64,000 nt of DNA, taken from Heliocidaris tuberculata. Its lineage: Eukaryota; Echinodermata; Echinoidea; Camarodonta; Echinometridae. Positions 14,301 to 25,172 of this stretch are shown here, piece by piece. The notes below the pieces were generated by a model, which worked only from the letters and a program-made list of their open reading frames with translations, had not been told where the DNA came from and did no database searches. Position 1 is the stretch's first letter, and every line of letters starts with the position of its first letter. The position numbers and the translations under genes are program-made. Where the stretch lies: positions 17,265,959 through 17,329,958 of the forward strand of contig CM046835.1 of the NCBI GenBank assembly GCA_025618425.1, written 5' to 3'.

Positions 14301-17160
14301 TGTTACCATCCTACCTCTACTACCATCCTACCTCTACTACCTCTCCAACCTCTACACCCACTCATACCTCTACTCCCATCCTACCTCTACTACCATCCAT
14401 CTACTACCATCCTACCTCTACTACCATCCTTCCTCTACTAACATCCTACCTCTACTACCATCCTTCCTCTACTACCATCCTACCTCTGCTACCATCCTAC
14501 CTCTACTACCATCCTACCTCTACTACAGTCCTACCTCTACTACCGTCACACCTCTACTACCAACCTACCTCTACTACAGTCCATCCTACCTCTACAACCA
14601 TCCTACTTCTACTGCCATCATACATCTACTACTCCCCTACCTGTACTACCAATCTACCTCTATTACCATCCATCCTCTGCTACAATCCTTTATTTGGCAC
14701 TTATATCACAAAAATGTGTTGGTGGTGTCATTAAATTAAAACCGTACATCCATCCATCTGCTACCATCCTACCTCTACTACCTCTCCAACCTCTACTCCC
14801 ACTCCTACCTCTACTCCCATCCTACCTCTACTAGCATCCATCCATCTACTACCATTCTACCTCTACTACCATCCTTCCTGTAGTACCATCCTTCCTCTCC
14901 AACCTCTACTTACTACCATCCTTCATCTACTATACAATCATACCATCCTACCTCTACTACCATCCTTCCTTTACTACTATCCTTCCTCTATTACCATCCT
15001 TCCTCTACTACCATCCTTCCTCTATTACCATCCTTCCTCTACTACCATCCTACCTCTACTACCATCCTTCCTCTATTACCATCCTACCACCCATCCTCTA
15101 CTAACATCCTTCCTCTACTTCCATCCTTCCTCTACTACCATCCTTCCTCTACTACCATCCTACCTCTCCTACCACCATACCTCTCCTACCGCCCTACCTC
15201 TCCTACCACCCTACCTCTACTACCGTCACACCTCTACTACCATCCTACCTCTACTACCATTCTACCTCTACTACCATCCTACCTCTACTACCATCCTACC
15301 TCTACTACCATTCTACCTCTACTACCATCCTTCCTCTACTACCATCCTACCTCTACTACCATCCTACCTCTACTACCATCCTTCCTCTACTACCATCCTA
15401 CCTCTACTACCATCCTACCTCTACTACCATTCTACCTCTACTACCATCCTACCTCTACTACCATCCTACCTCTACTACCATTCTACCTCTACTACCATCC
15501 TACCTCTCCTACCACCATACCTCTCCTACTGCCCTACCTCTCCTACCACCCTACCTCTACTAACGTCACACCTCTACTACCATCCTACCTCTACTACCAT
15601 TCTACCTCTACTACCATCCTACCTCTACTACCATTCTACCTCTACTACCATCCTACCTCTACTACCATCCTACCTCTACTACCATTCTACCTCTACTACC
15701 ATCCTACCTCTACTACCATTCTACCTCTACTACCATTCTACCTCTACTACCATCCTACCTCTACTACCATCCTACCTCTACTACCATTCTACCTCTACTA
15801 CCATCCTACCTCTACTACCATTCTACCTCTACTACCATCATACCTCTACTACCATCATACCTCTACTACCATCATACCTCTTCTACAGTCCTTCCTCTAA
15901 TACCGTCACACCTCTACTACCAACCTACCTCTACTACAGTCCTACCTGTACGACCATCCTACCTCTACAACCATCTTACTTCTACTACCATCATACATCT
16001 ACTACTCCCCTACCTGTACTACCAATCTACCTCTATTACCATCCATCCTCTGCTACAATCCTTTATTTGACACTTATATCACAAAAATGTGTTGGTGGTG
16101 TCATTAAATTAAAACCGTACATCCATCCATCTGCTACCATCCTACCTCTACTACCATCCTACCTCTACTACCTCTCCAACCTCTACTCCCACTCCTACCT
16201 CTACTCCCATCCTACCTCTACTAGCATCCATCCATCCATCTACTACCATCCTACCTCTACTACCATCCTTCCTGTAGTACCATCCTTCCTCTCCAACCTC
16301 TACTTACTACCATCCTTCCTCTACTATACCATCCTACCATCCTACCTCTACTACCATCATACCTCTACTACCATCCTTCCTCTATTACCATCCTTCCTCT
16401 ACTACCATCCTACCTCTACTACCATTCTACCTCTACTACCATTCTACCTCTACTACCATCCTACCTCTACTACCATTCTACCTCTACTACCATTCTACCT
16501 CTTCTACCATTCTACCTCTACTACCATCATACCTCTACTACCATCATACCTCTACTACAGTCCTTCCTCTACTACCGTCACACCTCTACTACCATCCTAC
16601 CTCTACTACCATCCTTCCTCTACTACTCCCCTACCTGTACTACCAATCTACCTCTACTACCATCCTACGTCTAGTACCATCCTACCTCTAATACTATGCA
16701 ACCTTTTTCACTATTCTTCTTTTTCCAATCTCCCTCTATTTCCATTCTCCATCTGCCCCCTTCATACTTCTACTACCCCCCTTCGACCCCCTCTATACTA
16801 CCATGCTACCTCTACTACTATCCTAGCTCTTTTACTTTCCTACCTCTCCTATACCATCCTAATACAATTCTACCCTTTTCATTCTCCCTCTACCACTATT
16901 CTACATCTACTCGCACTCTACCTCTGCTACCATCCTACCTCTACTACCATCCTTTACTACATGTACAATCCTACCTCTACTACCACCCTAGCTCTACTAC
17001 AATCCAACATCTAATACAATTGTACCTTTTTTCAGTTTCCCTCTACTACCACCCTACATCTGCTACAATCCTTCCTCCACTACCATCCTACCTCTACTAC
17101 CATCCTACCTCTACTACCATCATACTTCCACTCCCATCCTACCTATTATCTACCTACCTA
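11320..17160. repeat. Large 17-bp minisatellite array
   Basis: Nearly 6 kb is made of the 17-mer CATCCTACCTCTACTAC and close variants. Because 17 is not a multiple of 3, three units (51 nt) encode a 17-residue repeat with no stop, so every plus-strand frame is open for long distances (up to 315 codons); these are not genes. Higher-order structure is visible: a block starting ATGCTGCCTCTACTACCAAT recurs at 12101 and 12406, and a non-repeat spacer with CACAAAAATGTGTTG recurs near 14.25, 14.71 and 16.08 kb, with a diverged copy at 12.83 kb. Confidence 0.95.
12930..13010. mobile_element. Short unrelated insert in the 17-bp array
   Basis: About 75 bp without the 17-mer (AAGCAGCCACCTGGCTGAAT ... 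GTGAATAAATAACTGTAAC) interrupts the array. It could be a retroposon tail; the borders are approximate. Confidence 0.4.
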
Positions 17161-17171
17161 CATATTATGTT

Positions 17172-17256
17172 ATGCAGGGCCCGCTGGAAGAGCAGTTTGA
17201 TAACTGAAGTGGCTACCCTGGGTAAATAAAACGTTATTATTATTATTATTATTACT
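17172..17256 (+). mobile_element. SINE-like 3' tail ending in (TTA)n
   Basis: GGCCCGCTGGAAGAGCAG, then TGAAGTGGCTACCCTGGG and TAAATAAAACG, followed by a (TTA)n run. The layout is that of a short retroposon tail inserted into the minisatellite. The specific family was not identified. Confidence 0.5.
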
Positions 17257-18480
17257 ACCATCATACCTCCACTCCCATCCTACCTCTACTACCATCCTAG
17301 CTCTACTACAATCTAACTTCTAATACAATTCTACATTTTTCATTATCCCCCTAATTCCACTGTCCCTCTACTACCATCCTACCTCTACTATCTCTCTTAA
17401 CTCTACTACCATTCGTGCGTCTACTCCCTCCCTACCTCTACTACCGTCCTACCTCTGCTACTAGGGGTGGATCCATGATTTTGTGAAAAAAGGGGGCACT
17501 CAAATGCAGGGCTGTCTTCTTTGGGGAACTGCTTGGAGGGAGATCCGTTTTTTTTCTTCCTTCTCGCTAGCCCTCCAAAAGTCGCTCGGGGGGGGGGGGA
17601 ATTTTTTCGCCAGCCCTCCATTCAGGTGGGGGGGGGGGGGGGGGTCAGATTTCCTCCATAATTCCCTGACAAGCAAAAAAAAAGTTATCAATTCTAAAAG
17701 GGGGCACAATAAAAAGGGGGCACAATGTATAATCAAAGGGAGGGGGGGGGGGGCACGGGCCGGGATTGCGCCCCTAAATCCGCCACTGTCTACTGCAATC
17801 CTTCCTCTACTTTTATTCTTCCTTTACTACCAACCTAATTTTGTTACCATCCTACCTCTAATACAATCAAAACCATTCACACAAAAAAACGACAACAAAA
17901 AAACAACAAAATAAAACAAAACAAAACAAACCAATACTACCTCTACTCCCATTCTCTACTACATGTATAAAGTCCTACATATACTACCAACCTAACTCTC
18001 CTACCATCCTACCTCTACTACTATCCTTCCTCCAAAACCATTCTCCCTATACTATACCATCCAACCGCTACTGCTCCCTTACTTCTTTTACCATCCTTCC
18101 TCTGCTTCCATCCTACATATACTAGTACCATAAAACTTCAACTAAAATCCTACCTCTACTCGCCTACTTCTCATGCTTCTTTTACCGTTATACCTCTACT
18201 TCCATTCTAACCTTACTACCACTCCTACCATCATACCTCCACCCCCATCCTGCCTCTACTACCGTCCTACCTCTATCCTATCTCTACTACCATCCTAGCT
18301 CTGCTTCAATCCAACATCTAATACAATTCTACCTTTTTTTCAATATCCCTCTACTACCACCCTACATCTGCTACAATCCTTCCTCCACTACCATCCTACC
18401 TCTACTACCATCCTAACACTACTACCACCCTACCTCTACTACCATCATACCTCCACTCCCATCCTACCTCTATTCACTCA
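17256..18480. repeat. Diverged end of the 17-bp array
   Basis: CTACTACCATCCTACCTC variants continue, interrupted by an inserted element and A-rich tracts, and decay toward 18.48 kb. Confidence 0.8.
17465..17790. mobile_element. Dispersed element ending in CCGCCACTG
   Basis: A non-satellite insert with G-runs. Its ends, AGGGGTGGATCCA and CCCTAAATCCGCCACTG, are loosely inverted and resemble the 44.5 kb element. No convincing target duplication can be separated from the repetitive flanks. Confidence 0.45.
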
Positions 18481-18484
18481 CTTC

Positions 18485-18985
18485 TAAAATTGGGGGCAAA
18501 ATTTACGGAAACCTTGAGAAATAGTCGAGAAATTCAGGAAGGCGACCGAACGTTAAGATTTTTTTTTTTTTCAAATGTTGAACCTTTGCAAATGCTGTTT
18601 CATAGACTTATCCTATATTTGGGCGGAACATTTAGCAAGAGTCAGATTTCAACTTACATGACAGCGAGCAAAGCAACGACAATTACATCTTTATTTTTCA
18701 AGTTTTGAACCCTTTAAGCTATTCAAGAACTATATACTGGGGGCGCAAAATTACAAAATCCTGAAAGAAAACAATTATACGAGGGAGCAAAGCGAACTAG
18801 ATTTAGAAATTTTCGCATTTCCAACCCTCAAAAACTGTATTTCTAATGCATTTATCTTGCGGATTGGGGCGCATAATAAGGATTATGATTTTTCTTTATT
18901 TTCCCTTTTTCTTTTCTATCTCTCTTTTGCGTTTTTGCGCCCCCTCCAAGTGCTGCCCAGGGCACTTGCCCCCCTGCGCCCCCCT
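18485..18985. mobile_element. Dispersed repeat ending in CCCCTAAATACGCCACAG
   Basis: Non-satellite DNA whose right end resembles the other CCGCCACTG-ended elements here. The left end is not clear. Confidence 0.35.
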
Positions 18986-19079
18986 AAATACGCCACAGTA
19001 CACTTGTAAAATATTTTTGGCAATGAATGATGAAAACTGGAAAAAAAGTGGTCAAAAAAGAAGTGAAGATTAAATCTAA

Positions 19080-19240
19080 AAGCAAAATTGCAGTATAGCT
19101 GTGGATGTATTTGTGAACATTGATAGTCTAGTTAAGACATTTCGTACGATTCAAACTAATTTATAAGAGGTTAATTATTTTTTTTAGTTAGAGGTGGTGT
19201 CCCAGTTCCCCGCGTCCCAGTTCACCCCGCTCTCCCCTAC
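19080..19240. repeat. Dispersed repeat, inverted copy at 44.86-45.03 kb
   Basis: AGCTGTGGATGTATTTGTGAAC, ending in GTCCCAGTTCACCCCG, occurs here and, reverse-complemented, at about 44865-45025. Alignment by eye covers about 150 bp. Confidence 0.75.
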
Positions 19241-19261
19241 TCGTGTATATGTTGCTGGTGC

Positions 19262-19907
19262 CAGGGGCGACGCTAGAGGGGGGGGGGGGGTGGTTGGAAA
19301 TGTCACACTCCCCACTCAAAATTGTTGTCGGAAAATGCGCCACCTCTGTTAGCAAAAAAAAAAGGAGAGGGAAAAATGGAAGAGGAAAGAGAAAAGAAAA
19401 AAGAAAAGGGAAAGGAAAGGAAAAGGGAAGGAAAGAAAAAAGAAGTAAAAACTGCCTGGCCATTTTTTCTCGCTCGTTTTGCTCGCTCGCAAAAACACTG
19501 GATAGTTAATATTCAGGCAAAAGGCGTCCCCCTTTGGTAATGGGCTGCAGCCCCCACCCCCCTCCCCCAAGGATTTTAAGGGATAACTGTAACTTCCGTA
19601 TGTACCTTCTGTACATTAATTTTTGCTACGAAAAGTTTTTAAAAATTTGCTCGCTCGCAAAGATTTAGATACCGGTATTGAAAAGTTGATATTCAGGCAA
19701 AAGGCGTCAGCCCCCCCCCCCCCCCCCTTGCGAGAATGAGCCCGAATGATGAAGATCTCTACATCTGCGATTTTCTTTTTTTATTATTTGTGGGGAGGGG
19801 GGGATTAGGGAGATTAGGCAAATTATGAGTTGTAGACCATAAAAAATTTGTTGGCAAATTTGTGTCCCCCCCCCCCCCCCATTAAAAATGTTCTTGCGAC
19901 GCCCCTG
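19262..19907. mobile_element. hAT-like non-autonomous element, CAGGGGCG ends
   Basis: Starts CAGGGGCGACGCTAG and ends TTGCGACGCCCCTG. The flanking octamers GCTGGTGC and GCTGCTAC agree at 6 of 8 positions. The interior carries the GCTCGCTCGC and GGCAAAAGGCGTC modules shared with copies at 45.6 and 49.1 kb. No transposase. Confidence 0.6.
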
Positions 19908-20194
19908 GCTGCTACGCGTGAACTATTGTGTAGTTTAGATTCAGCCGCAATTTCCTGCATTTTTATTTTAGGGTATTTCATTTTTGCCTAGTTGCCGATA
20001 TTTTGAATGAAAAAGTAAATTTAAGTAATAATTAATAATCATAAAATCATATATGCTTATCAGATGAAGTTAATACTCCTAGTGAAAGAAAACAAAATAC
20101 ATACATGGTCTAAACCACGGGCGTCAGGGGTAACGAATATGTAGGTATGAGCACTAGGGAAATTCCCATCATCTCATTACGCACCCGAATTCCC

Positions 20195-20195
20195 C

Positions 20196-20227
<32 letters not shown>

Positions 20228-20228
20228 G
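20195..20228. repeat. C-run and (CT)n microsatellite
   Basis: A C-run followed by a pure CT tract. Confidence 0.9.
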
Positions 20229-20576
20229 TCCCTGTTCCTCTCTCCACCACATTCTCTGCCTTAGTCTCCTTTCATCTAAACTCCTAAAATCTTCATCAAA
20301 ATACAAATTACAAGCACACTAGATATCTTGAGGTATTTGAATTTTAATCATATTCAAATCTACAATTAAATGTGCTAATCTTAAAAATACAAATGCAAAA
20401 CATTCCAAAAGGAAGAGTTCATAGGCAGATGGTTTCTTTCTTTTCAGCATTGTTCATAACATTCACTTCACATATCATTCTTCAAGGTATCAGAGTTAAG
20501 CAAGTTTTACTTCTAATACCATATATGTTTATGGTTCAGCAGTTTGCATATATTTGGTGAAATACAGATGTACACA

Positions 20577-20700
20577 TCCATAAGACCATAACGGGCATAT
20601 TCATTGTGTTTTGCTCTCCAAAAGACCATAACGGGCATATTCATTGTGTGTTTTGCTCTCCATAAGACCATAACGGGCATATACATTGTGTGTTTTGTTT
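20577..20700. repeat. Three tandem copies of a ~46-bp unit
   Basis: AAGACCATAACGGGCATAT followed by CATTGTGT and TTTTGCTCTCC is repeated three times with few differences. Confidence 0.9.
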
Positions 20701-20942
20701 TTATTTCAAATTATTCTAGGTTGATCACTGATTAATTTACCAAAAGAATTTAGTGAAATAGTTACATAATTCTAACTTCTCATTTACTCTGAATATGATT
20801 GTTGCTCATTTGGAAGTATGATTGCAACACACAACAAAGCCTGAATACATGTTTACTTGGAAGACTTACTAGGCTAGCTGTATAATTTTACATGTATGTG
20901 AACATGGGGACGATATAAAGAATTTTTTTTCATATTCCTCAC

Positions 20943-21191
20943 TCAAAAAAATAAATCATATTTCATAAAACAGGCATCGGGAGGTGCAAGGCAAACATGT
21001 TCAAGTGGGGATATACCGACACTGCGGCAGACAGTTAGTGTGGGCAGGGCCTCCAGACTATGCTCCATCTCCTGAGCTGTGACAGCTTGTATGACATTTG
21101 CACCGAGAGGGACCTGGCAGTGGCTAATGACGTGGCTCTTACTTGTGCTTGACATTGGGCACATTAGGAAACAGTAGTGTGATGACCCCAA
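20943..21191 (-). other. GC-richer open frame downstream of SMO, unassigned
   Basis: An 82-codon minus-strand frame lies in a patch of raised GC within AT-rich DNA, 3.6 kb past the SMO stop. A donor-like GAGAAG|GTAAGA lies upstream near 21.22 kb. The peptide (it includes EALPTLTVCRSVGISPLEHV) is not one I recognise. It may be a conserved UTR patch, a small terminal exon of another transcript, or chance. Confidence 0.2.
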
Positions 21192-23990
21192 ATGATGATG
21201 AATTCATAAGAACATTCTTACCTTCTCAAGTTTTACACAAATCATGCTGCTTATAAAAACATATGTGTTTAAAACACTTGCATTATCAACACTGTTCAAT
21301 TGAATACATAACTTTGGCACATTCAGTAGATTCTGATCAATCTTAAAATGGTAGAGAATCATTTAAAAGCAGAATAAATAGTTATTAGAATGTAAAGGAG
21401 GCCTAAAACAAAAGGATATTCAAGAGGAACTTAAAAGGAATGACAAAAGATCTCTGAAAAGACTGACAGAAGGGAAAAGGAAAAACAGAACGAAAATATA
21501 GCGAAGAAGACAAGGAAACAGTATGAATTTGGCATGAAAGATACTCGACTCCGCAGTATCTCAAAAGAATCATATCATACAATGCAATTCAGATGGCCCC
21601 ATGGCTATTTTCACATATCATTTCATCTAAAAATAATCTAAAATATTTACAACTTTCATCAAGATACAAGATTTTGGTGCTCAAGACCTAACCATTTCTG
21701 AAGCGAAAAAGAAAAATTAAAAAATGGCTCAACTTATACAACTCTACATTATATTTATGTCTCATAAGCAAGGAGAAGCTTTTTGATCTTGAAGCTAAAA
21801 CACAGTTTTCAAATTACACAACTGAATACACTAACATAATTGACTGACCAGAATCCCATATTAATGTTTCATTTCTCAGCTGAAACACAAAGATATATAC
21901 TTGCATTAATATTTTACTACATGCAAAAAATGTAAACTGTACACTATTAAAACAGATCCTCAAAAGAACTTCAAAATTGTGCTGCATAGTCTGAAAAGTG
22001 AGATATTTTTTCAGTAAAAACAGCATTTTCTAATAATCAAATAGACAATGCAATCAAGTAATACATGATGCCATGTAATATTATTTACAAAATGATTTTT
22101 CAATCAGTACACTTTCCTTTAATGTACAATGCAGCACGACTATAATACAGAATACAAAATTACATATCTAATTCTTATACATCAGACATTCACTGACACA
22201 AAATCCTGTACAAATTCATTCATCATCATATAAAAGGAGCATCTCGTAGCACACAAAAATGGTCTCATAAGTTTGAATTAATCTCAAATTATTTAAGTTG
22301 TGCATAACATGTCTCAAAGACATAAGAACATGGTGAGAGATTTGTATTACAGTAAAAACTGAATTAAAACTAAGCTAAATTTCTTTCATGTAATTTGGAT
22401 GTAGCATTTAATTAATTTGTGACTTCAGTTCACAAAAGTTTTTACTCTGTGACTGCAATGAAACTGTATTTTGAGAGAAAAAAATATCAGTTATCAATTT
22501 TAAACCAATTTTAACACAGCTATACACAAATAAGTCTACTGTAGTCCTGACAAGGACCAATGTTCTAAGGTTTCTTGATTTATTTATTGACTATTACCAA
22601 TATTCCATATCAACTGGACAACTGTAAAATTAACAGTCTCTATTTGTTCATTATTTCTCAGAGATCTAAACCTATACAAATCAATGATCTTCACTTTTCA
22701 AATCAGGGAGAGCTTACTAGTTAAGTTGCCATGTTTAAACTATGGTACATTGAACTATTTTGATACATGTAATACTGAGTCTAAAGTCTATGATAAACAC
22801 CTGACAAATCAATGATATAACCTAGTTCGTATACATATTTTTCTACATTTTGTTTTAAAAAAACATAGCTTTGTTTGAATCAGCAATACAAAATGAGCAC
22901 CAATTTAGTAATAGTATGATATAACTTTTTATTTTGGTATATAATGAGTGTACTGAAAGATTGTGGAAGTAGGGACATACAAGGCACATACAAGGCAAAT
23001 GATAAAAACTGTCTTGGGCAGGGAAGACAGAAGGTATAAAAGGTTTTCCACACAGATTTCTTGAACTACACATACCATGGTTGGTTTAGACTTCTCCTAC
23101 AAATGTTCTTTTTCTGATACTGAATAGTTCAAACCACATTCCATTTTCCATGATTGTAATACTGTCAAGTAATATCTCCACTTTGTCTTTTTTCAGTATC
23201 TCCTTGTTATGCAATTTACAAATCATTTTGGAATAGGCTACATTTTGAGTTGAATCTTTAATATAAGCACACAATATAAAATCCAGCACACATAACAGGT
23301 TCTTAATGATATACCTCCTCTGCGAATCAAACTGTGAACTTTCCCATGACATATATTGCATTTGTCCACTTTGAATACAGATATTTATGAATACTGGTAC
23401 ATGTCTTTGGTTACAAAATATGATTTTACTTTGAAGTACCTCATGCAGATATTCAAGGTTTTGGCTCTGTTAAAGAAATAAAAGCACTTCTTTTTCCATA
23501 TTGTTAATATTGGCACTTTGCATATCATTTTGCTTGTATATATGAACAAATAATTCATATAAAGATTATACAATTTCAAAGTAACTCTTGATACAACTCT
23601 GTATTTTGCAGGTCTGAGTACCTAAGTATTGAAATCTTACTCAGATCTGGATGGTGAGTATACATACGTATACTATGAATGATAATGTGCATTTTTCAAA
23701 ATAAAATATTACACTATACATACCAAAATCATATTTAAATTTGTTTATTTATTTTGTAAACCAAATAATTTCCATGCATTAAAAACGGACACAGGCTACA
23801 GAAAAAAAAATGTATTACTCTCTGCCATAATGTTATACTGCCCACTTTGAGGCATTGTTTTAATGTTAATTTCATCAAGAATGTATGACATTCACCCCAT
23901 TTCAGCCAACATCTGATAGTGTGAGTAACAGCTAATCAATGGTTAGTAAACTGTTTAATACTGTGACTGGTAATTATTCCATTAATGTTG

Positions 23991-24040
23991 TGGTGGCAGC
24001 GGTGGGATACGAACCTACGCCATCAAAATGACGGAGTTGA
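23991..24040 (-). pseudogene. tRNA-Leu-like 3' half with CCA (tRNA pseudogene or SINE fragment)
   Basis: On the minus strand, GGCGTAGGTTCGTATCCC has the B-box/T-arm form, followed by ACCGCTGCC and then ACCA: the acceptor strand, discriminator and CCA of a leucine tRNA. Just 5' of it a perfect hairpin CCGTCA-TTT-TGATGG (24020-24034) looks like the long variable arm of a class II tRNA. The 5' half (D arm, anticodon arm, matching acceptor strand) is not recognisable. CCA is added after transcription in animals, so its presence in DNA suggests retroposition. Confidence 0.55.
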
Positions 24041-24753
24041 AGAACCATTTATTCGGTCATACTGGCAATAAGAGATGCCTGCAGAAAAGGGGATAAGGTC
24101 TTACAACTCTCATTTAATATAACATTGGGACAATGCCTCAAGGAGAGCAGCATAACACTATGGCACTGCAGCGGCTATAGCATTCTGATAACGCCATAGA
24201 GTCACAATGTCAAATATGTTTTTCCTTGGAATACCTCCAAGACCAAGTCCATGCACTAGTGTTCTTTGAGAAGGTTCATCAATTACCTAGTAACTTGGAT
24301 AGGACTTAAAGCAGTAGGTCACCATGGTTGCTTAACTACAAGAATACACATGTTTTCTAAGCAGTCAGGGTAAATAAATCATCAATCAAAAATAACAGAT
24401 TAGCTAGTTAGATTATGCTCGAAATCTATCTATACCCCTGGATCACCTCTGAGCGGAAGTCTGCTGGCTTCATCACGTAAGTCGTAACACACAGTGTATC
24501 AAATTAAAATTTCTCTATGCATCCATATGACTTTGTTGATTTTTTTAACCTAGATCAAACCACACTGATCAAGGCACATGGCATACATCCCTAAATTCTA
24601 ATACAGAATCAAACAGTGTTGGTCAATATGTAGGGAATCAAAGGCCATGTTCTGCTTCTGTACAAGGCCCAACTGATGATGGCATTAGGTACATCCCTAT
24701 AAATGCACAGTGAAGTCAGTAAATGTACACCAAATAATGGCCATGCTAACAGA

Positions 24754-25172
24754 TCAAAGGACATGTTCAATACCGCTCTCACCAGGAATTTCAAACATGG
24801 TTGGCTGCACAATGGACACTCTCTTCTTTTGCTGTATAGCTGGCAGTACAGGAACCTTGGACAGTGACCTCCCCTGGTGACCCCATGCCCCACCTTGCTG
24901 CACCATCCCGCTATCCCCGACCATGCCAGGAGCCTCGGGAAGCTCCATGCAGTCTTCCGCGTCAGAGAAGGCATCATCCAGAGGCGTCTCCAGGCGGCTT
25001 GGGTGGTGCATGGTGCGCCGACGACGCTTCTTGGAGGACGACATCACACCCTGTCTCCTGGACTTTGAAGACTGGGAGTTTCTGTTGTTGCGTGGTGGAG
25101 GCTCAATGACTGCCTCAGTCTCAAGGGTGGTTCTGCCTCTTGTTAATGGCCTGCCACTGTCTGATGAGTCTG
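24754..25172 (-). CDS. SMO: SMO last coding exon: distal C-tail and stop
   Basis: The acceptor is TTTCTTTAAG before 25172. The frame runs 139 codons to TGA at 24754-24756 and encodes residues 636-774. It has the basic cluster SSKKRRRRT (681-689), which parallels the Lys/Arg-rich run of vertebrate tails, then an acidic [13 protein letters not shown] (700-712). Its GC content is clearly higher than that of the flanking DNA. Confidence 0.92.

Larger units (their letters stand above)
20700..24753 (-). other. SMO 3' UTR and downstream DNA
   Basis: No further coding exon is convincing here. The first canonical minus-strand AATAAA below the stop is at 24048-24053, about 700 nt downstream. Others follow near 23.75 kb and 22.57 kb, so the 3' end cannot be fixed. 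The sequence is AT-rich without long tandem repeats, which is unusual for this window and fits a long UTR plus spacer. Confidence 0.4.

Noticed and set aside
11225..17014. Long plus-strand open frames (up to 315 codons) rich in Tyr, Leu, Pro, Ser, Thr
   Set aside because: They are the direct translation of the 17-bp minisatellite and exist in all frames; no splice or start context.
11320..17160. Possible CRISPR array
   Set aside because: Units are contiguous 17-mers without unique spacers, in eukaryotic DNA with no cas genes.
23991..24016. LTR retrotransposon primer-binding site complementary to tRNA-Leu
   Set aside because: No LTR ending in CA precedes it, and tRNA similarity runs past the usual 18 nt into a variable-arm hairpin; a tRNA-derived fragment fits better.
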